Of a stretch of DNA of 64,000 nucleotides, positions 38,768 through 52,261 are shown piece after piece; the stretch's first letter is position 1, and each line of letters starts with the position of its first letter. Both the position numbers and the translations under genes were made by a program. Below the pieces are notes generated by a model, which saw nothing but the letters and a program-made list of their open reading frames with translations, did not search any database and was not told the DNA's origin. The DNA comes from Begonia masoniana (Eukaryota; Streptophyta; Magnoliopsida; Cucurbitales; Begoniaceae), in NCBI GenBank assembly GCA_022432975.1, contig CM039512.1, positions 40,479,086 to 40,543,085 of the forward strand, given 5' to 3'.

Positions 38768-39364
38768 CTACACCATACAGACACATATGAGATATTGAAA
38801 TCTCAGTAAGCTACGTAAATGCAGATGCATGCGTGCGTATGCCATTCAGAAATCATGCTCAGATTCAGATTACAGATACAGAATTACAGATTACAGATTC
38901 ATTACGTCACAGACAAACAGAATTGTCACCGAGACCTCGACCCACTAACCCAAGGGGGCCCGTCCGGCGGTTGGACTACCCCGTGGGGTTAGAGAGGGGG
39001 GGTACACGCTTGCAACACGCACAGCCGTGCCTGAGCCCCATCTCGCGTGACCAGAAACAGACAGATTACGTTTATTCATTCAGATTTCGTTACAGATTTC
39101 ATTTCAGATATACGTTCCTTTTCTTAAAAACACGTGCAGAAATTCCTTTTCATGACTTTCGAAAACCGTGATGCATGAACAGTTCATATCAGCGGAAAGT
39201 AAACAAACAACGTGCATACATTCATGGCAGTAAAGCAAACCTATAAACAACTAACCTAACTACCCAACCAGAGTAACATAAAACAAACAGTTCCTCGAGT
39301 ATTCCCGAGACGACGACGAAGTATGGTGCAGACCTTTGGGTCAAAGTAAGTCACGAAAACTTAC
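38768..39364 (-). other. Putative leader intron in LTR1 of element T
   Basis: Minus-strand donor CGAG|GTAAGTTTTCG and acceptor CTGTATGGTGTAG|GTAACC, with CTTACTGAGATTTC upstream of the acceptor. Identical sites occur in LTR2 (46170-46767) and LTR3 (55020-55617). An upstream alternative donor CTCG|GTATGTAG is at 39777. Confidence 0.42.
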
Positions 39365-39944
39365 CTCGAGCGCGCTGGATCTCAAGTTTCGTCTACGAGA
39401 GTCGGGTGTCTGAGAAAAATACGACATTCACAGTTAAAACCAATTTAAACTATAAATGTCCAAATCTCAAAACTTAGCTAAAGAATTCTCCTAAATTCTT
39501 CACTTAGCTAATTAAAGCTTTTCGAACATTAATTATAGCTCGATTATCCAAATTAACGAGTTTTCCCCTAAAACCCGAAATTTACCAATTTATAACTTTT
39601 TCGCAAATCGACTTTTCTTCGTCCAATAACGTTCAATACGTTCAATATATACGTAATTATAGCTAACCTATTAATTACGAAGCCTAAATCGCGTTTTTAA
39701 CGGAAAACCTAATTTAAACCCTAACCCTAAATCGAACTAAAACTCGAAACAAACGCTCAGAGATTGAAGCTACATACCGAGAGTAGCGAGAGGAGGAGAA
39801 ACTGTGAAGAAATCAGAACGAACGGAGGTCGGACGGAGGTCGGATCGTTGGAAGTCGTCGGCTGAGGGGTGAAGAAATCGCCTCTGGCGATTGTGATTTC
39901 CAGAGAGAAGAAGAGAAGTGAGGGAATAGGGAGGTGATTGTTAT

Positions 39945-39951
39945 TTTTATA
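39945..39951 (-). promoter_or_regulatory. TATA box of LTR1 (element T)
   Basis: TATAAAAATAACA on the minus strand, followed by purine-rich leader sequence. The corresponding boxes are at 47348-47354 in LTR2 and 56198-56204 in LTR3; the last would drive the tandem element. Confidence 0.6.
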
Positions 39952-40351
39952 AAATTTAGTTTGCAAATTACTATTTTGCCCTTAGTACTTAATTCTATTA
40001 GTTTCGTCCTTCGTTTCGTTAATCGTCCAACTATTCGGATTCTCGAAAGTTTCATATTTTGCCAATAACTTCTATTCATTGCCAGGGATTTATTAAAACT
40101 GTCCGTTCGCAATTTGGACCTCGTTTGCTATTTTTACGAGAACGTCTTTTACATTACGAAAAGCGTATTTACTCGGAATATAGTGTTTGATCTCCGAAAA
40201 TTTCCGTAAATTCCTTAAAATTCTAATTAATCGCTAGGATCGTAATGACGTTTTCTTTTCGTAAATCGGACCTGATTTGACATAATTACAAAAATGCCAA
40301 TAACAATATAATAATAATATACTAAAAGGTCCGTACAAACCGGATATTACA

Positions 40352-40365
40352 TTCTCCCCTCCTTA
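40352..40365 (-). other. Polypurine tract, internal copy 1
   Basis: TAAGGAGGGGAGAA on the minus strand, directly upstream of LTR1. Confidence 0.9.
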
Positions 40366-40404
40366 TTCAGAATTTTGCCCACAAAATTAAATCATGCAAA
40401 TAGA

Positions 40405-43400
40405 TCAGGATATCCAGTCATCATATCCTGCCTGTCGTTCCCACGTAGCTTCCTCCACCTCGTGGTTCCGCCACAGGACTTTGACTAGCGGAATCTCTTT
40501 GTTGCGCAAGACTTTGGTAGAGTACTCTAGAATACGTACCGGCTTCACCTCGTAAGTCAAGGTAGGCTGTACCTCGATCTCTGTAGTCTCTACGGCATGT
40601 GATGGATCACGTAGGCATCTCCGAAGCATAGATACGTGGAATACATCATGAATGCCCTCCATAGAAGCCGGAAGCTGCAATCTATATGCCAACTTCCCGA
40701 TCCTCTTCAGAATAGGAAAGGGCCCCACGTACCGAGGGTTCAGCTTACCCCTCCTTCCAAATCTCGCGACGCCTTTGAATGGAGAAACCTTCAAATAAAC
40801 TTCGTCGCCCTCCTCGAACTCTAGCTCCCGCCGTCTCGTGTCGGCATAACTCTTCTGCCGGCTCTGAGCTACCTCGATTCGCTGTCGGATAACGGCAATC
40901 TTATCTGCCGTTTGCTGTAAGATCTCAGGTCCAACGATGCTGGCCTCGCCAACCTCGTCCCAATATAATGGAGACCTACACTTCCGACCATATAAAGCCT
41001 CATACGGAGCCATGCCGATAGTAGCCTGGAAGCTGTTGTTATACGAGAACTCAACCAGGGGTAAATATCGGCTCCACGAGCCCTGAAACTCCAGCACACA
41101 CGCTCTGAGCATATCCTCAAGAATCTGGTTCGTCCTCTCTGTCTGACCATCGGTCTGAGGATGAAACGCTGTGCTGAAATTTAGCTGAGTCCCCATAGCT
41201 CGATGTAAACTCTTCCAGAACTTTGACGTAAATCTAGGATCTCTGTCGGAGACAATAGAAACTGGAACTCCGTGCAATCTAACGATCTCCTGCACATATA
41301 GCTCGGCGAGCTGGTCCATGGACGATGTCATCTTCACTGCTAAGAAGTGGGCCGACTTTGTCAATCGGTCCACAATAACCCATATGCCATCGTGGCCCTT
41401 CGTCGTCCCCGGGAGTCCAACAATAAAGTCCATGGAGATCTGCTCCCACTTCCACTCCGGAATCGGCAGTGGCAATAATGTCCCGGACGGTCTCTGGTGC
41501 TCGGCCTTCACCTGCTGACAGACTAAACAGGTCTCAACATACTTGGCCACCTCCCTCTTCAAGTTTGGCCACCAGAAGTGTTGCCTCAAATCCCGGTACA
41601 TCTTAGTACTTCCCGGGTGCACTGAATAAGCTGAAGAATGTGCCTCAGTCAAAATATCCTTCTTCAGACTCTCATCGTTAGGCACGTACCACCTGTGCCT
41701 GAATCTCAGAATACCATCTGCAGATAAGTGAAAATCCGACGAGTCATCTAATAACATGCTCGATCGAAGCTCAATACACTCTGCATCGCTCTGCTGAGCC
41801 TCGCGTATACGATCCAGAATGGTCGGCCTGAGAGAAATACTAGTGAGCATGCTGGACAACTCTGCCACTATCTCCACGTCAAATCTCTCGATCTCAGACC
41901 GCAGCGTAACTGACATCGCTGCTAATGAAGGCTGACTCGCAGAAGGCACTCTACTCAAGGCATCAGCTACCTTGTTTGCCTTCCCTGGGTGGTACTTGAT
42001 ATCAAAATCATAGTCCTTGACGAACTCGAGCCACCTGCGTTGCCGCATATTCAGCTCCTTCTGCGTAAATAAGTACTTCAAGCTCTTGTGGTCGGAGAAT
42101 ATCTCGCACTGCTGCCCATATAAGTAATGTCTCCATATCTTCAGTGCGAAGACCACAGCTGCTAACTCGAGGTCATGCGTAGGGTAGTTCTGCTCATACG
42201 GCTTCAGCTGCCGAGAAGCATAAGAAATGACTTTCCCCTCCTGCATCAACACACAACCGAGCCCGACTCCTGATGCATCGCAGTAAATACTGAACCTGAC
42301 ACCCTCAACAGGTAGCGCCAGAACTGGAGCGGTGGTCAATCTCTGCTTTAACTCTGCAAAACTGTCATCGCAAGCAGACGACCAAATAAACCTCTCACTC
42401 TTCCGAGTTAAGCGTGATAAGGGAAGTGCAATCTTCGAGAATCCCTGAATAAACTTCCGGTAGTAACCGGCCAATCCGAGAAATCCACGCACCTCACGTA
42501 CGTTCTTCGGCTGTGGCCAATCTCTGACCGCCTGGACTTTGCTCGGATCCACAGAAACTCCGTCCTGTGATATAATATGGCCCAGAAAACTCACTCTGTC
42601 AAGCCAGAATTCGCACTTAGAAAACTTCGGATATAGATGATGCTGACATAACGTGCTCAGAACTATCCTCAGATGGTCCTCGTGCTCTTCCTTCGTTTTA
42701 GAGTAAATCAAGATATCGTCGATAAACACCACCACGAACTTATCCAGGTACTCTCTGAAGACACGGTTCATCAGATCCATGAACGCTGCAGGAGCATTAG
42801 TGAGCCCAAAAGACATAACGAGGAACTCATAATGCCCATACCTCGTTCGGAACGCCGTCTTCGGTATGTCATCTCTCCGGACCTTCAGCTGATTGTAACC
42901 CGAGCGCAGATCAATCCTGGAAAATACTCGGGCACCCTGTAGCTGATCAAATAAGTCGTCAATCCGGGGCAGTGGATACTTATTCTTCACCGTGAGCTTA
43001 TTCAGCTCCCTGTAATCAATGCACATCCTGAGGGTCCCGTCTTTCTTCTTGACAAACAGAACGGGCGCACCCCAAGGCGATACACTGGGTCGAATAAATC
43101 CCTTCTCAAGCAACTCGTCAAGCTGAGTCCTCAACTCTCTCAACTCAGCTGGTGCCAATCGATACGGGTTCTTGAACCTCGGCGCGGAGTTTGGATAGAC
43201 GTCAATAGTGAACTCAATCTCCCGGTCTGGTGGTAAACCGGGAAGATCATCGAGGAATATGCCAGAGAACTCTCTAACAATAGGAATGTCGCTCGGCTGT
43301 ACTCCGCTGAGCAACTGAACATCAAAAACTGAGGCCAAATAAATAGAGCACGCACCTTTGAATTGCTCGTTGACCTCCATAGCATAAGAAATAGGCGATC

Positions 43401-44859
43401 CACTAAATCGGTTCATCGCCTGATAAGAAAACTCGGCACTACCCGGGGGTCGGAAGGTCACAATCCCGGAGCGACAATCGATGGTGGCGAAGTGCTGTGC
43501 TAGCCAGTCCATCCCCAAAATAAGGTCGTACCGCTCTATGCCCATAACGATCAGACGTGCGTAGAGGGTAACGCTCCCGACTGAAATAATATTCCCCTGA
43601 ATAACACGACTGGACTGCATACGCTCTCCTGAGGGCAGCATCACACTATACTCGCACTCAGCCGACTCAGACTCTAACCCCAATCTAGCCATACATGCAG
43701 TCGATACAAAGGAGTGCGTGGCTCCGGTATCCATCAAAGTAAATACAATAGCGCCCATAAGCAAAATAGTACCTGCAATCACGGCAGGCTGAGCATCGTC
43801 ATCAACATCCTCTGGCTCGATAAATGCGAAGACACGAGGCATAACTCTCCTCTGATCTCCGCCTAACTGATCACGGCCCTGCAGCGGACAATCTCTGACA
43901 AAGTGGCCAATATCTCCACATCTATAACACTTGTTCGTGCCAACTCGGCACTCGCCACCGTGCTCCTTCTGGCATCTAGGGCACCAGGGCATCTGAGAAG
44001 TACCCTGTACCTGTTTTCCCTTACCCCGGTCAACACCTCCCTCGAGAGGTCTCTTCACACCCCTAGGCTGTGGCTGAGGTGGCGGTGCTCTAGGTTGCCA
44101 TCCCTGATTCCGAGGCTGAGGTCGGATCTCTCTGAAGAAGCCCTTAGCTGGCTCCCTCGGTCGAATACATGTAGCCCTGGCAGCCTCTATATCCAGAGCT
44201 CTAGCTGTAATGTCAGAAAAGGGCACATCAATAATACCTGAGACAACCACGTGCATCCGAATCTCAGGATTAAGCCCCTCCATAAACTGATGCACCTTCT
44301 CCTCATTGTCGCTGACAAGGCGTGGTGCAAATCTAGATAGTGCATCGAACCTCCGAATATAATCAGCAACTGAACCGGTCTGCTTCAGCTGTATGAACTC
44401 GTTCCTCTTAGCCACTCTCATCGTGCGGCTGAAATACTTATCGAAGAATAGGAACTTGAATCGATCCCATGTCATAATAGATACGTCCGTCGTCACCTTG
44501 ATTGAATCCCACCAGAAACGGGCATCCATCGCTAAGTGAAAGGTAGCATAAGCCACCTTGCTCCCGTTGCCGACCTCTGCATAATTTAGCATATCCTCCA
44601 TAACTCTGATCCACTCCTCGGCACGAGTCGGATCCGATGACTGACCGTCAAATACTGGAGGACGTAAGCCTTGGAACCTCTGCATACCCTGATTAACAGG
44701 GACTACTAGCTCCTGGGCCCTCTGATTCTCTCGCTGTGTCTCCCGATTTACTAAATCCGTAATCTGCTGCGCTTGCCGGTCCATATGCTGAGACTGGCGG
44801 TCCATCAAATCGGTAAGACGATCCATCGCGTCGTCTCTAGGATCCCTTCCTCGAACCAT
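40405..44859 (-). CDS. gag-pol: Gag-Pol polyprotein of element T, copy 1
   Basis: A single 1484-residue frame encodes all proteins of a Ty3/gypsy chromovirus. Gag core is at about 60-230 (RPPVFDG, FWWD). Cysteine cluster [12 protein letters not shown] is near 293-304, and the CCHC knuckle is C311, C314, H319, C324. Protease active site D377-T378-G379. Reverse transcriptase at about 580-760 has [16 protein letters not shown] and the FIDD active site at 712-715. RNase H has D861, E898, D923, D966. Integrase has zinc residues H1074, H1081, C1111, C1114 and the catalytic triad D1144, D1205, E1241 (35 residues between the last two). GPF is at 1379-1381, and a chromodomain-like tail at about 1437-1474 suggests Tekay/Del. 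All catalytic residues are present. Relative to copy 2, one extra base near 40434 shifts the frame and changes the last ten residues; copy 2 has the ending usual for the family. No stop separates gag from pol. Confidence 0.93.
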   Translation of the reverse strand: MVRGRDPRDDAMDRLTDLMDRQSQHMDRQAQQITDLVNRETQRENQRAQELVVPVNQGMQRFQGLRPPVFDGQSSDPTRAEEWIRVMEDMLNYAEVGNGSKVAYATFHLAMDARFWWDSIKVTTDVSIMTWDRFKFLFFDKYFSRTMRVAKRNEFIQLKQTGSVADYIRRFDALSRFAPRLVSDNEEKVHQFMEGLNPEIRMHVVVSGIIDVPFSDITARALDIEAARATCIRPREPAKGFFREIRPQPRNQGWQPRAPPPQPQPRGVKRPLEGGVDRGKGKQVQGTSQMPWCPRCQKEHGGECRVGTNKCYRCGDIGHFVRDCPLQGRDQLGGDQRRVMPRVFAFIEPEDVDDDAQPAVIAGTILLMGAIVFTLMDTGATHSFVSTACMARLGLESESAECEYSVMLPSGERMQSSRVIQGNIISVGSVTLYARLIVMGIERYDLILGMDWLAQHFATIDCRSGIVTFRPPGSAEFSYQAMNRFSGSPISYAMEVNEQFKGACSIYLASVFDVQLLSGVQPSDIPIVREFSGIFLDDLPGLPPDREIEFTIDVYPNSAPRFKNPYRLAPAELRELRTQLDELLEKGFIRPSVSPWGAPVLFVKKKDGTLRMCIDYRELNKLTVKNKYPLPRIDDLFDQLQGARVFSRIDLRSGYNQLKVRRDDIPKTAFRTRYGHYEFLVMSFGLTNAPAAFMDLMNRVFREYLDKFVVVFIDDILIYSKTKEEHEDHLRIVLSTLCQHHLYPKFSKCEFWLDRVSFLGHIISQDGVSVDPSKVQAVRDWPQPKNVREVRGFLGLAGYYRKFIQGFSKIALPLSRLTRKSERFIWSSACDDSFAELKQRLTTAPVLALPVEGVRFSIYCDASGVGLGCVLMQEGKVISYASRQLKPYEQNYPTHDLELAAVVFALKIWRHYLYGQQCEIFSDHKSLKYLFTQKELNMRQRRWLEFVKDYDFDIKYHPGKANKVADALSRVPSASQPSLAAMSVTLRSEIERFDVEIVAELSSMLTSISLRPTILDRIREAQQSDAECIELRSSMLLDDSSDFHLSADGILRFRHRWYVPNDESLKKDILTEAHSSAYSVHPGSTKMYRDLRQHFWWPNLKREVAKYVETCLVCQQVKAEHQRPSGTLLPLPIPEWKWEQISMDFIVGLPGTTKGHDGIWVIVDRLTKSAHFLAVKMTSSMDQLAELYVQEIVRLHGVPVSIVSDRDPRFTSKFWKSLHRAMGTQLNFSTAFHPQTDGQTERTNQILEDMLRACVLEFQGSWSRYLPLVEFSYNNSFQATIGMAPYEALYGRKCRSPLYWDEVGEASIVGPEILQQTADKIAVIRQRIEVAQSRQKSYADTRRRELEFEEGDEVYLKVSPFKGVARFGRRGKLNPRYVGPFPILKRIGKLAYRLQLPASMEGIHDVFHVSMLRRCLRDPSHAVETTEIEVQPTLTYEVKPVRILEYSTKVLRNKEIPLVKVLWRNHEVEEATWERQAGYDDWIS

Positions 44860-45003
44860 ATTTATAAAAATCCTATAAAATTTAAAACAAGTAATCTCTA
44901 AGAAACAAAATCAAATAAAGCTATAAACAGACTTACAGTTGATGAAGGATGTCCGCGTAGTGGCTGTGCAGTCGAGCAGTCTACAGAATCGATTTTAAAA
45001 CCC

Positions 45004-45018
45004 GGGGCTCTGATACCA
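45004..45018 (-). other. Primer-binding site, internal copy 1
   Basis: TGGTATCAGAGCCCC on the minus strand, four bases inside LTR2; matches the initiator tRNA-Met primer site. Confidence 0.93.
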
Positions 45019-45022
45019 TAAC

Positions 45023-47754
45023 TGTAACACCCCTAATACTGTACCCTTATTTTACCCGTATAAATTTTTCATTTTCATTTTTGTACTTATTTCTTTCCTC
45101 TACTTTAATTAAAACCTTATGCGGAATTTAAACTATGGTTGAAATCGGAACTGAATCGGAATTAAAACTGAACCTTAAATGCATTTAAAACAAATCTTTA
45201 TTAAAACTTAAAAGAAAACCTTTAAAAGAAACTTTAAATTAAATTAAACAAGTGGGAGGGCAGAATTGGAACTCTGTCCTCAAAATGAAACAGGCGACCG
45301 ATCTCTGCACTGCAGCAGAGATCGATCGCTGCCATGCATTACAGCAGGGGCGATCGATCTCTGCTGCAGAGCAGAGATCGATCGCTGCTAGCTGTGCAGC
45401 AATCCGATCGCTGCTAACTATAGCAGCGATCGATCTCTGCTCTGCAGCAGAGATCGATCGCTGCAAGCATGCAGCGATCCCTTCTCCCTTTCAGACTTCA
45501 AACCTCTAACACTTCGCATTTCACAAACAGCGACCGATCTCTGCATTGCTGCAGAGATCGATCGCCGCACACTTTCAGTGCAACGATCAGTGAAAACTTC
45601 AGCGACCACTTCAGCGACCACCTCCTACTTCAATCGCCTTCACTTTTCTTTACACTGCTCTCTGGAATTCCAGAGAGCAAACACTTAACAATACTCTCTG
45701 GAATTCCAATTCCAGAGAGCGATTCATGCTACTGGAAACTCTCTGGAACCTGATTCCAGAGAGCAAACATTACTTAATTTAACACCAATTTCTTCCAATA
45801 ACATCGACCAACTTTACAGCGGACTTTGCGAAATCCGACTGCGTGGATGCATCTAAACATCGAGCATAACCGTATCAACCTAAAACCAATCAAAACATTT
45901 CCATAACATTCATTAAACAGTTTAAACCAAAACGTTTTACATACAATTATCAAAACGTTATCTAATCCCTATCCAGATCCAAACAACCTAAATATTCTAT
46001 ACAATTATCAACTCAAAACATCCCAAAATAACCCCAGAGTCCAGACATACATCCCCACGGGTCAGAAAGCGCCTCGACTACATAGCGCACTCCCACGGCC
46101 GTCATCCATCAACTGCATCAGACGGAGGAACGCCGTCCTCACCTGGTTCGATATCACCTAAGAGGTTACCTACACCATACAGACACATATGAGATATTGA
46201 AATCTCAGTAAGCTACGTAAATGCAGATGCATGCGTGCGTATGCCATTCAGAAATCATGCTCAGATTCAGATTACAGATACAGAATTACAGATTACAGAT
46301 TCATTACGTCACAGACAGACAGAATTGTCACCGAGACCTCGACCCACTAACCCAAGGGGGCCCGTCCGGCGGTTGGACTACCCCGTGGGGTTAGAGAGGG
46401 GGGGTACACGCTTGCAACACGCACAGCCGTGCCTGAGCCCCATCTCGCGTGACCAGAAACAGACAGATTACGTTTATTCATTCAGATTTCGTTACAGATT
46501 TCATTTCAGATATACGTTCCTTTTCTTAAAAACACGTGCAGAAATTCCTTTTCATGACTTTCGAAAACCGTGATGCATGAACAGTTCATATCAGCGGAAA
46601 GTAAACAAACAACGTGCATACATTCATGGCAGTAAAGCAGAACCTATAAACAACTAACCTAACTACCCAACCAGAGTAACATAAAACAAACAGTTCCTCG
46701 AGTATTCCCGAGACGACGACGAAGTATGGTGCAGACCTTTGGGTCAAAGTAAGTCACGAAAACTTACCTCGAGCGCGCTGGATCTCAAGTTTCGTCTACG
46801 AGAGTCGGGTGTCTGAGAAAAATACGACATTCACAGTTAAAACCAATTTAAACTATAAATGTCCAAATCTCAAAACTTAGCTAAAGAATTCTCCTAAATT
46901 CTTCACTTAGCTAATTAAAGCTTTTCGAACATTAATTATAGCTCGATTATCCAAATTAACGAGTTTTCCCCTAAAACCCGAAATTTACCAATTTATAACT
47001 TTTTCGCAAATCGACTTTTCTTCGTCCAATAACGTTCAATACGTTCAATATATACGTAATTATAGCTAACCTATTAATTACGAAGCCTAAATCGCATTTT
47101 TAACGGAAAACCTAATTTAAACCCTAACCCTAAATCGAACTAAAACTCGAAACAAACGCTCAGAGATTGAAGCTACATACCGAGAGTAGCGAGAGGAGGA
47201 GAAACTGTGAAGAAATCAGAACGAACGGAGGTCGGACGGAGGTCGGATCGTTGGAAGTCGTCGGCTGAGGGGTGAAGAAATCGCCTCTGGCGATTGTGAT
47301 TTCCAGAGAGAAGAAGAGAAGTGAGGGAATAGGGAGGTGATTGTTATTTTTATAAAATTTAGTTTGCAAATTACTATTTTGCCCTTAGTACTTAATTCTA
47401 TTAGTTTCGTCCTTCGTTTCGTTAATCGTCCAACTATTCGGATTCTCGAAAGTTTCATATTTTGCCAATAACTTCTATTCATTGCCAGGGATTTATTAAA
47501 ACTGTCCGTTCGCAATTTGGACCTCGTTTGCTATTTTTACGAGAACGTCTTTTACATTACGAAAAGCGTATTTACTCGGAATATAGTGTTTGATCTCCGA
47601 AAATTTCCGTAAATTCCTTAAAATTCTAATTAATCGCTAGGATCGTAATGACGTTTTCTTTTCGTAAATCGGACCTGATTTGACATAATTACAAAAATGC
47701 CAATAACAATATAATAATAATATACTAAAAGGTCCGTACAAACCGGATATTACA
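45023..47754 (-). repeat. LTR2 of element T (middle, shared LTR, 2732 bp)
   Basis: Serves as 3' LTR of copy 2 and 5' LTR of copy 1. It differs from LTR1 by few substitutions, mainly in the palindrome cluster (45289-45765), where it has an extra palindrome around 45390-45425 and only one 37-bp unit. TATA box at 47348-47354; putative intron 46170-46767; telobox-like doublet 47119-47134. Confidence 0.95.
45289..45765 (-). repeat. Palindrome cluster in LTR2 of element T
   Basis: Includes a perfect inverted repeat at 45351-45384 (15-bp arms around GCAG) and others based on GATCGATCTCTGC. CTCTCTGGAATTCCAGAGAG-type hairpins follow up to about 45765. Confidence 0.85.
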
Positions 47755-47768
47755 TTCTCCCCTCCTTA
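47755..47768 (-). other. Polypurine tract, internal copy 2
   Basis: TAAGGAGGGGAGAA on the minus strand, directly upstream of LTR2. Confidence 0.9.
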
Positions 47769-47794
47769 TTCAGAATTTTGCCCACAAAATTAAA

Positions 47795-50700
47795 TCATGC
47801 AAATAGATCAGGATATCCAGTCATCATATCCTGCCGTCGTTCCCACGTAGCTTCCTCCACCTCGTGGTTCCGCCACAGGACTTTGACTAGCGGAATCTCT
47901 TTGTTGCGCAAGACTTTGGTAGAGTACTCTAGAATACGTACCGGCTTCACCTCGTAAGTCAAGGTAGGCTGTACCTCGATCTCTGTAGTCTCTACGGCAT
48001 GTGATGGATCACGTAGGCATCTCCGAAGCATAGATACGTGGAATACATCATGAATGCCCTCCATAGAAGCCGGAAGCTGCAATCTATATGCCAACTTCCC
48101 GATCCTCTTCAGAATAGGAAAGGGCCCCACGTACCGAGGGTTCAGCTTACCCCTCCTTCCAAATCTCGCGACGCCTTTGAATGGAGAAACCTTCAAATAA
48201 ACTTCGTCGCCCTCCTCGAACTCTAGCTCCCGCCGTCTCGTGTCGGCATAACTCTTCTGCCGGCTCTGAGCTACCTCGATTCGCTGTCGGATAACGGCAA
48301 TCTTATCTGCCGTTTGCTGTAAGATCTCAGGTCCAACGATGCTGGCCTCGCCAACCTCGTCCCAATATAATGGAGACCTACACTTCCGACCATATAAAGC
48401 CTCATAAGGAGCCATGCCGATAGTAGCCTGGAAGCTGTTGTTATACGAGAACTCAACCAGGGGTAAATATCGGCTCCACGAGCCCTGAAACTCCAGCACA
48501 CACGCTCTGAGCATATCCTCAAGAATCTGGTTCGTCCTCTCTGTCTGACCATCGGTCTGAGGATGAAACGCTGTGCTGAAATTTAGCTGAGTCCCCATAG
48601 CTCGATGTAAACTCTTCCAGAACTTTGACGTAAATCTAGGATCTCTGTCGGAGACAATAGAAACTGGAACTCCGTGCAATCTAACGATCTCCTGCACATA
48701 TAGCTCGGCGAGCTGGTCCATGGACGATGTCATCTTCACTGCTAAGAAGTGGGCCGACTTTGTCAATCGGTCCACAATAACCCATATGCCATCGTGGCCC
48801 TTCGTCGTCCTCGGGAGTCCAACAATAAAGTCCATGGAGATCTGCTCCCACTTCCACTCCGGAATCGGCAGTGGCAATAATGTCCCGGACGGTCTCTGGT
48901 GCTCGGCCTTCACCTGCTGACAGACTAAACAGGTCTCAACATACTTGGCCACCTCCCTCTTCAAGTTTGGCCACCAGAAGTGTTGCCTCAAATCCCGGTA
49001 CATCTTAGTACTTCCCGGGTGCACTGAATAAGCTGAAGAATGTGCCTCAGTCAAAATATCCTTCTTCAGACTCTCATCGTTAGGCACGTACCACCTGTGC
49101 CTGAATCTCAGAATACCATCTGCAGATAAGTGAAAATCCGACGAGTCATCTAATAACATGCTCGATCGAAGCTCAATACACTCTGCATCGCTCTGCTGAG
49201 CCTCGCGTATACGATCCAGAATGGTCGGCCTGAGAGAAATACTAGTGAGCATGCTGGACAACTCTGCCACTATCTCCACGTCAAATCTCTCGATCTCAGA
49301 CCGCAGCGTAACTGACATCGCTGCTAATGAAGGCTGACTCGCAGAAGGCACTCTACTCAAGGCATCAGCTACCTTGTTTGCCTTCCCTGGGTGGTACTTG
49401 ATATCAAAATCATAGTCCTTGACGAACTCGAGCCACCTGCGTTGCCGCATATTCAGCTCCTTCTGCGTAAATAAGTACTTCAAGCTCTTGTGGTCGGAGA
49501 ATATCTCGCACTGCTGCCCATATAAGTAATGTCTCCATATCTTCAGTGCGAAGACCACAGCTGCTAACTCGAGGTCATGCGTAGGGTAGTTCTGCTCATA
49601 CGGCTTCAGCTGCCGAGAAGCATAAGAAATGACTTTCCCCTCCTGCATCAACACACAACCGAGCCCGACTCCTGATGCATCGCAGTAAATACTGAACCTG
49701 ACACCCTCAACAGGTAGCGCCAGAACTGGAGCGGTGGTCAATCTCTGCTTTAACTCTGCAAAACTGTCATCGCAAGCAGACGACCAAATAAACCTCTCAC
49801 TCTTCCGAGTTAAGCGTGATAAGGGAAGTGCAATCTTCGAGAATCCCTGAATAAACTTCCGGTAGTAACCGGCCAATCCGAGAAATCCACGCACCTCACG
49901 TACGTTCTTCGGCTGTGGCCAATCTCTGACCGCCTGGACTTTGCTCGGATCCACAGAAACTCCGTCCTGTGATATAATATGGCCCAGAAAACTCACTCTG
50001 TCAAGCCAGAATTCGCACTTAGAAAACTTCGGATATAGATGATGCTGACATAACGTGCTCAGAACTATCCTCAGATGGTCCTCGTGCTCTTCCTTCGTTT
50101 TAGAGTAAATCAAGATATCGTCGATAAACACCACCACGAACTTATCCAGGTACTCTCTGAAGACACGGTTCATCAGATCCATGAACGCTGCAGGAGCATT
50201 AGTGAGCCCAAAAGACATAACGAGGAACTCATAATGCCCATACCTCGTTCGGAACGCCGTCTTCGGTATGTCATCTCTCCGGACCTTCAGCTGATTGTAA
50301 CCCGAGCGCAGATCAATCCTGGAAAATACTCGGGCACCCTGTAGCTGATCAAATAAGTCGTCAATCCGGGGCAGTGGATACTTATTCTTCACCGTGAGCT
50401 TATTCAGCTCCCTGTAATCAATGCACATCCTGAGGGTCCCGTCTTTCTTCTTGACAAACAGAACGGGCGCACCCCAAGGCGATACACTGGGTCGAATAAA
50501 TCCCTTCTCAAGCAACTCGTCAAGCTGAGTCCTCAACTCTCTCAACTCAGCTGGTGCCAATCGATACGGGTTCTTGAACCTCGGCGCGGAGTTTGGATAG
50601 ACGTCAATAGTGAACTCAATCTCCCGGTCTGGTGGTAAACCGGGAAGATCATCGAGGAATATGCCAGAGAACTCTCTAACAATAGGAATGTCGCTCGGCT

Positions 50701-52261
50701 GTACTCCGCTGAGCAACTGAACATCAAAAACTGAGGCCAAATAAATAGAGCACGCACCTTTGAATTGCTCGTTGACCTCCATAGCATAAGAAATAGGCGA
50801 TCCACTAAATCGGTTCATCGCCTGATAAGAAAACTCGGCACTACCCGGGGGTCGGAAGGTCACAATCCCGGAGCGACAATCGATGGTGGCGAAGTGCTGT
50901 GCTAGCCAGTCCATCCCCAAAATAAGGTCGTACCGCTCTATGCCCATAACGATCAGACATGCGTAGAGGGTAACGCTCCCGACTGAAATAATATTCCCCT
51001 GAATAACACGACTGGACTGCATACGCTCTCCTGAGGGCAGCATCACACTATACTCGCACTCAGCCGACTCAGACTCTAACCCCAATCTAGCCATACATGC
51101 AGTCGATACAAAGGAGTGCGTGGCTCCGGTATCCATCAAAGTAAATACAATAGCGCCCATAAGCAAAATAGTACCTGCAATCACGGCAGGCTGAGCATCG
51201 TCATCAACATCCTCTGGCTCGATAAATGCGAAGACACGAGGCATAACTCTCCTCTGATCTTCGCCTAACTGATCACGGCCCTGCAGCGGACAATCTCTGA
51301 CAAAGTGGCCAATATCTCCACATCTATAACACTTGTTCGTGCCAACTCGGCACTCGCCACCGTGCTCCTTCTGGCATCTAGGGCACCAGGGCATCTGAGA
51401 AGTACCCTGTACCTGTTTTCCCTTACCCCGGTCAACACCTCCCTCGAGAGGTCTTTTCACACCCCTAGGCTATGGCTGAGGTGGCGGTGCTCTAGGTTGC
51501 CATCCCTGATTCCGAGGCTGAGGTCGGATCTCTCTGAAGAAGCCCTTAGCTGGCTCCCTCGGTCGAATACATGTAGCCCTGGCAGCCTCTATATCCAGAG
51601 CTCTAGCTGTAATGTCAGAAAAGGGCACATCAATAATACCTGAGACAACCACGTGCATCCGAATCTCAGGATTAAGCCCCTCCATAAACTGATGCACCTT
51701 CTCCTCATTGTCGCTGACAAGGCGTGGTGCAAATCTAGATAGTGCATCGAACCTCCGAATATAATCAGCAACTGAACCGGTCTGCTTCAGCTGTATGAAC
51801 TCGTTCCTCTTAGCCACTCTCATCGTGCGGCTGAAATACTTATCGAAGAATAGGAACTTGAATCGATCCCATGTCATAATAGATACGTCCGTCGTCACCT
51901 TGATTGAATCCCACCAGAAACGGGCATCCATCGCTAAGTGAAAGGTAGCATAAGCCACCTTGCTCCCGTTGCCGACCTCTGCATAATTTAGCATATCCTC
52001 CATAACTCTGATCCACTCCTCGGCACGAGTCGGATCCGATGACTGACCGTCAAATACTGGAGGACGTAAGCCTTGGAACCTCTGCATACCCTGATTAACA
52101 GGGACTACTAGCTCCTGGGCCCTCTGATTCTCTCGCTGTGTCTCCCGATTTACTAAATCCGTAATCTGCTGCGCTTGCCGGTCCATATGCTGAGACTGGC
52201 GGTCCATCAAATCGGTAAGACGATCCATCGCGTCGTCTCTAGGATCCCTTCCTCGAACCAT
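47795..52261 (-). pseudogene. gag-pol: Gag-Pol of element T, copy 2, with premature stop in gag
   Basis: Nearly identical to copy 1 but interrupted by TAG at 51470-51472, a CAG-to-TAG change at residue 264 just before the cysteine clusters. The upstream piece (51470-52261) would give a 263-residue Gag core without its RNA-binding part. The downstream frame (47795-51469) keeps the knuckle, protease, RT, RNase H, integrase and chromodomain-like tail, but has no normal start. Other differences are R435C, G334E and G1151R, the last a few residues after the first catalytic aspartate of integrase. Its C-terminal ending is the one usual for the family, unlike copy 1. Expression of pol would need readthrough of the stop, so it is probably inactive on its own. 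Confidence 0.92.

Larger units (their letters stand above)
37659..40351 (-). repeat. LTR1 of element T (3' LTR, 2693 bp)
   Basis: Runs from TGTAACACCCCTAATACTG to CCGGATATTACA. Contains the palindrome cluster 37926-38362, acceptor motif at 38768, donors GAG|GTAAGT at 39364 and CG|GTATGT at 39777, telobox-like doublet 39716-39731 and TATA box 39945-39951, all in minus orientation. It has two copies of the 37-bp unit that is expanded in LTR3. A 112-codon plus-strand frame at 38833-39171, found in all three LTRs, runs against transcription and is not supported as a gene. Confidence 0.95.

Noticed and set aside
38833..39171. A 112-codon plus-strand frame identical in all three LTRs of element T.
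   Set aside because: It lies antisense in the LTR, shows no known domain, and its conservation is explained by the near identity of the three young LTRs.
39716..39731. Interstitial telomere sequence.
   Set aside because: Only two telomere-like units, at a fixed place in each LTR; better described as a telobox-like motif.
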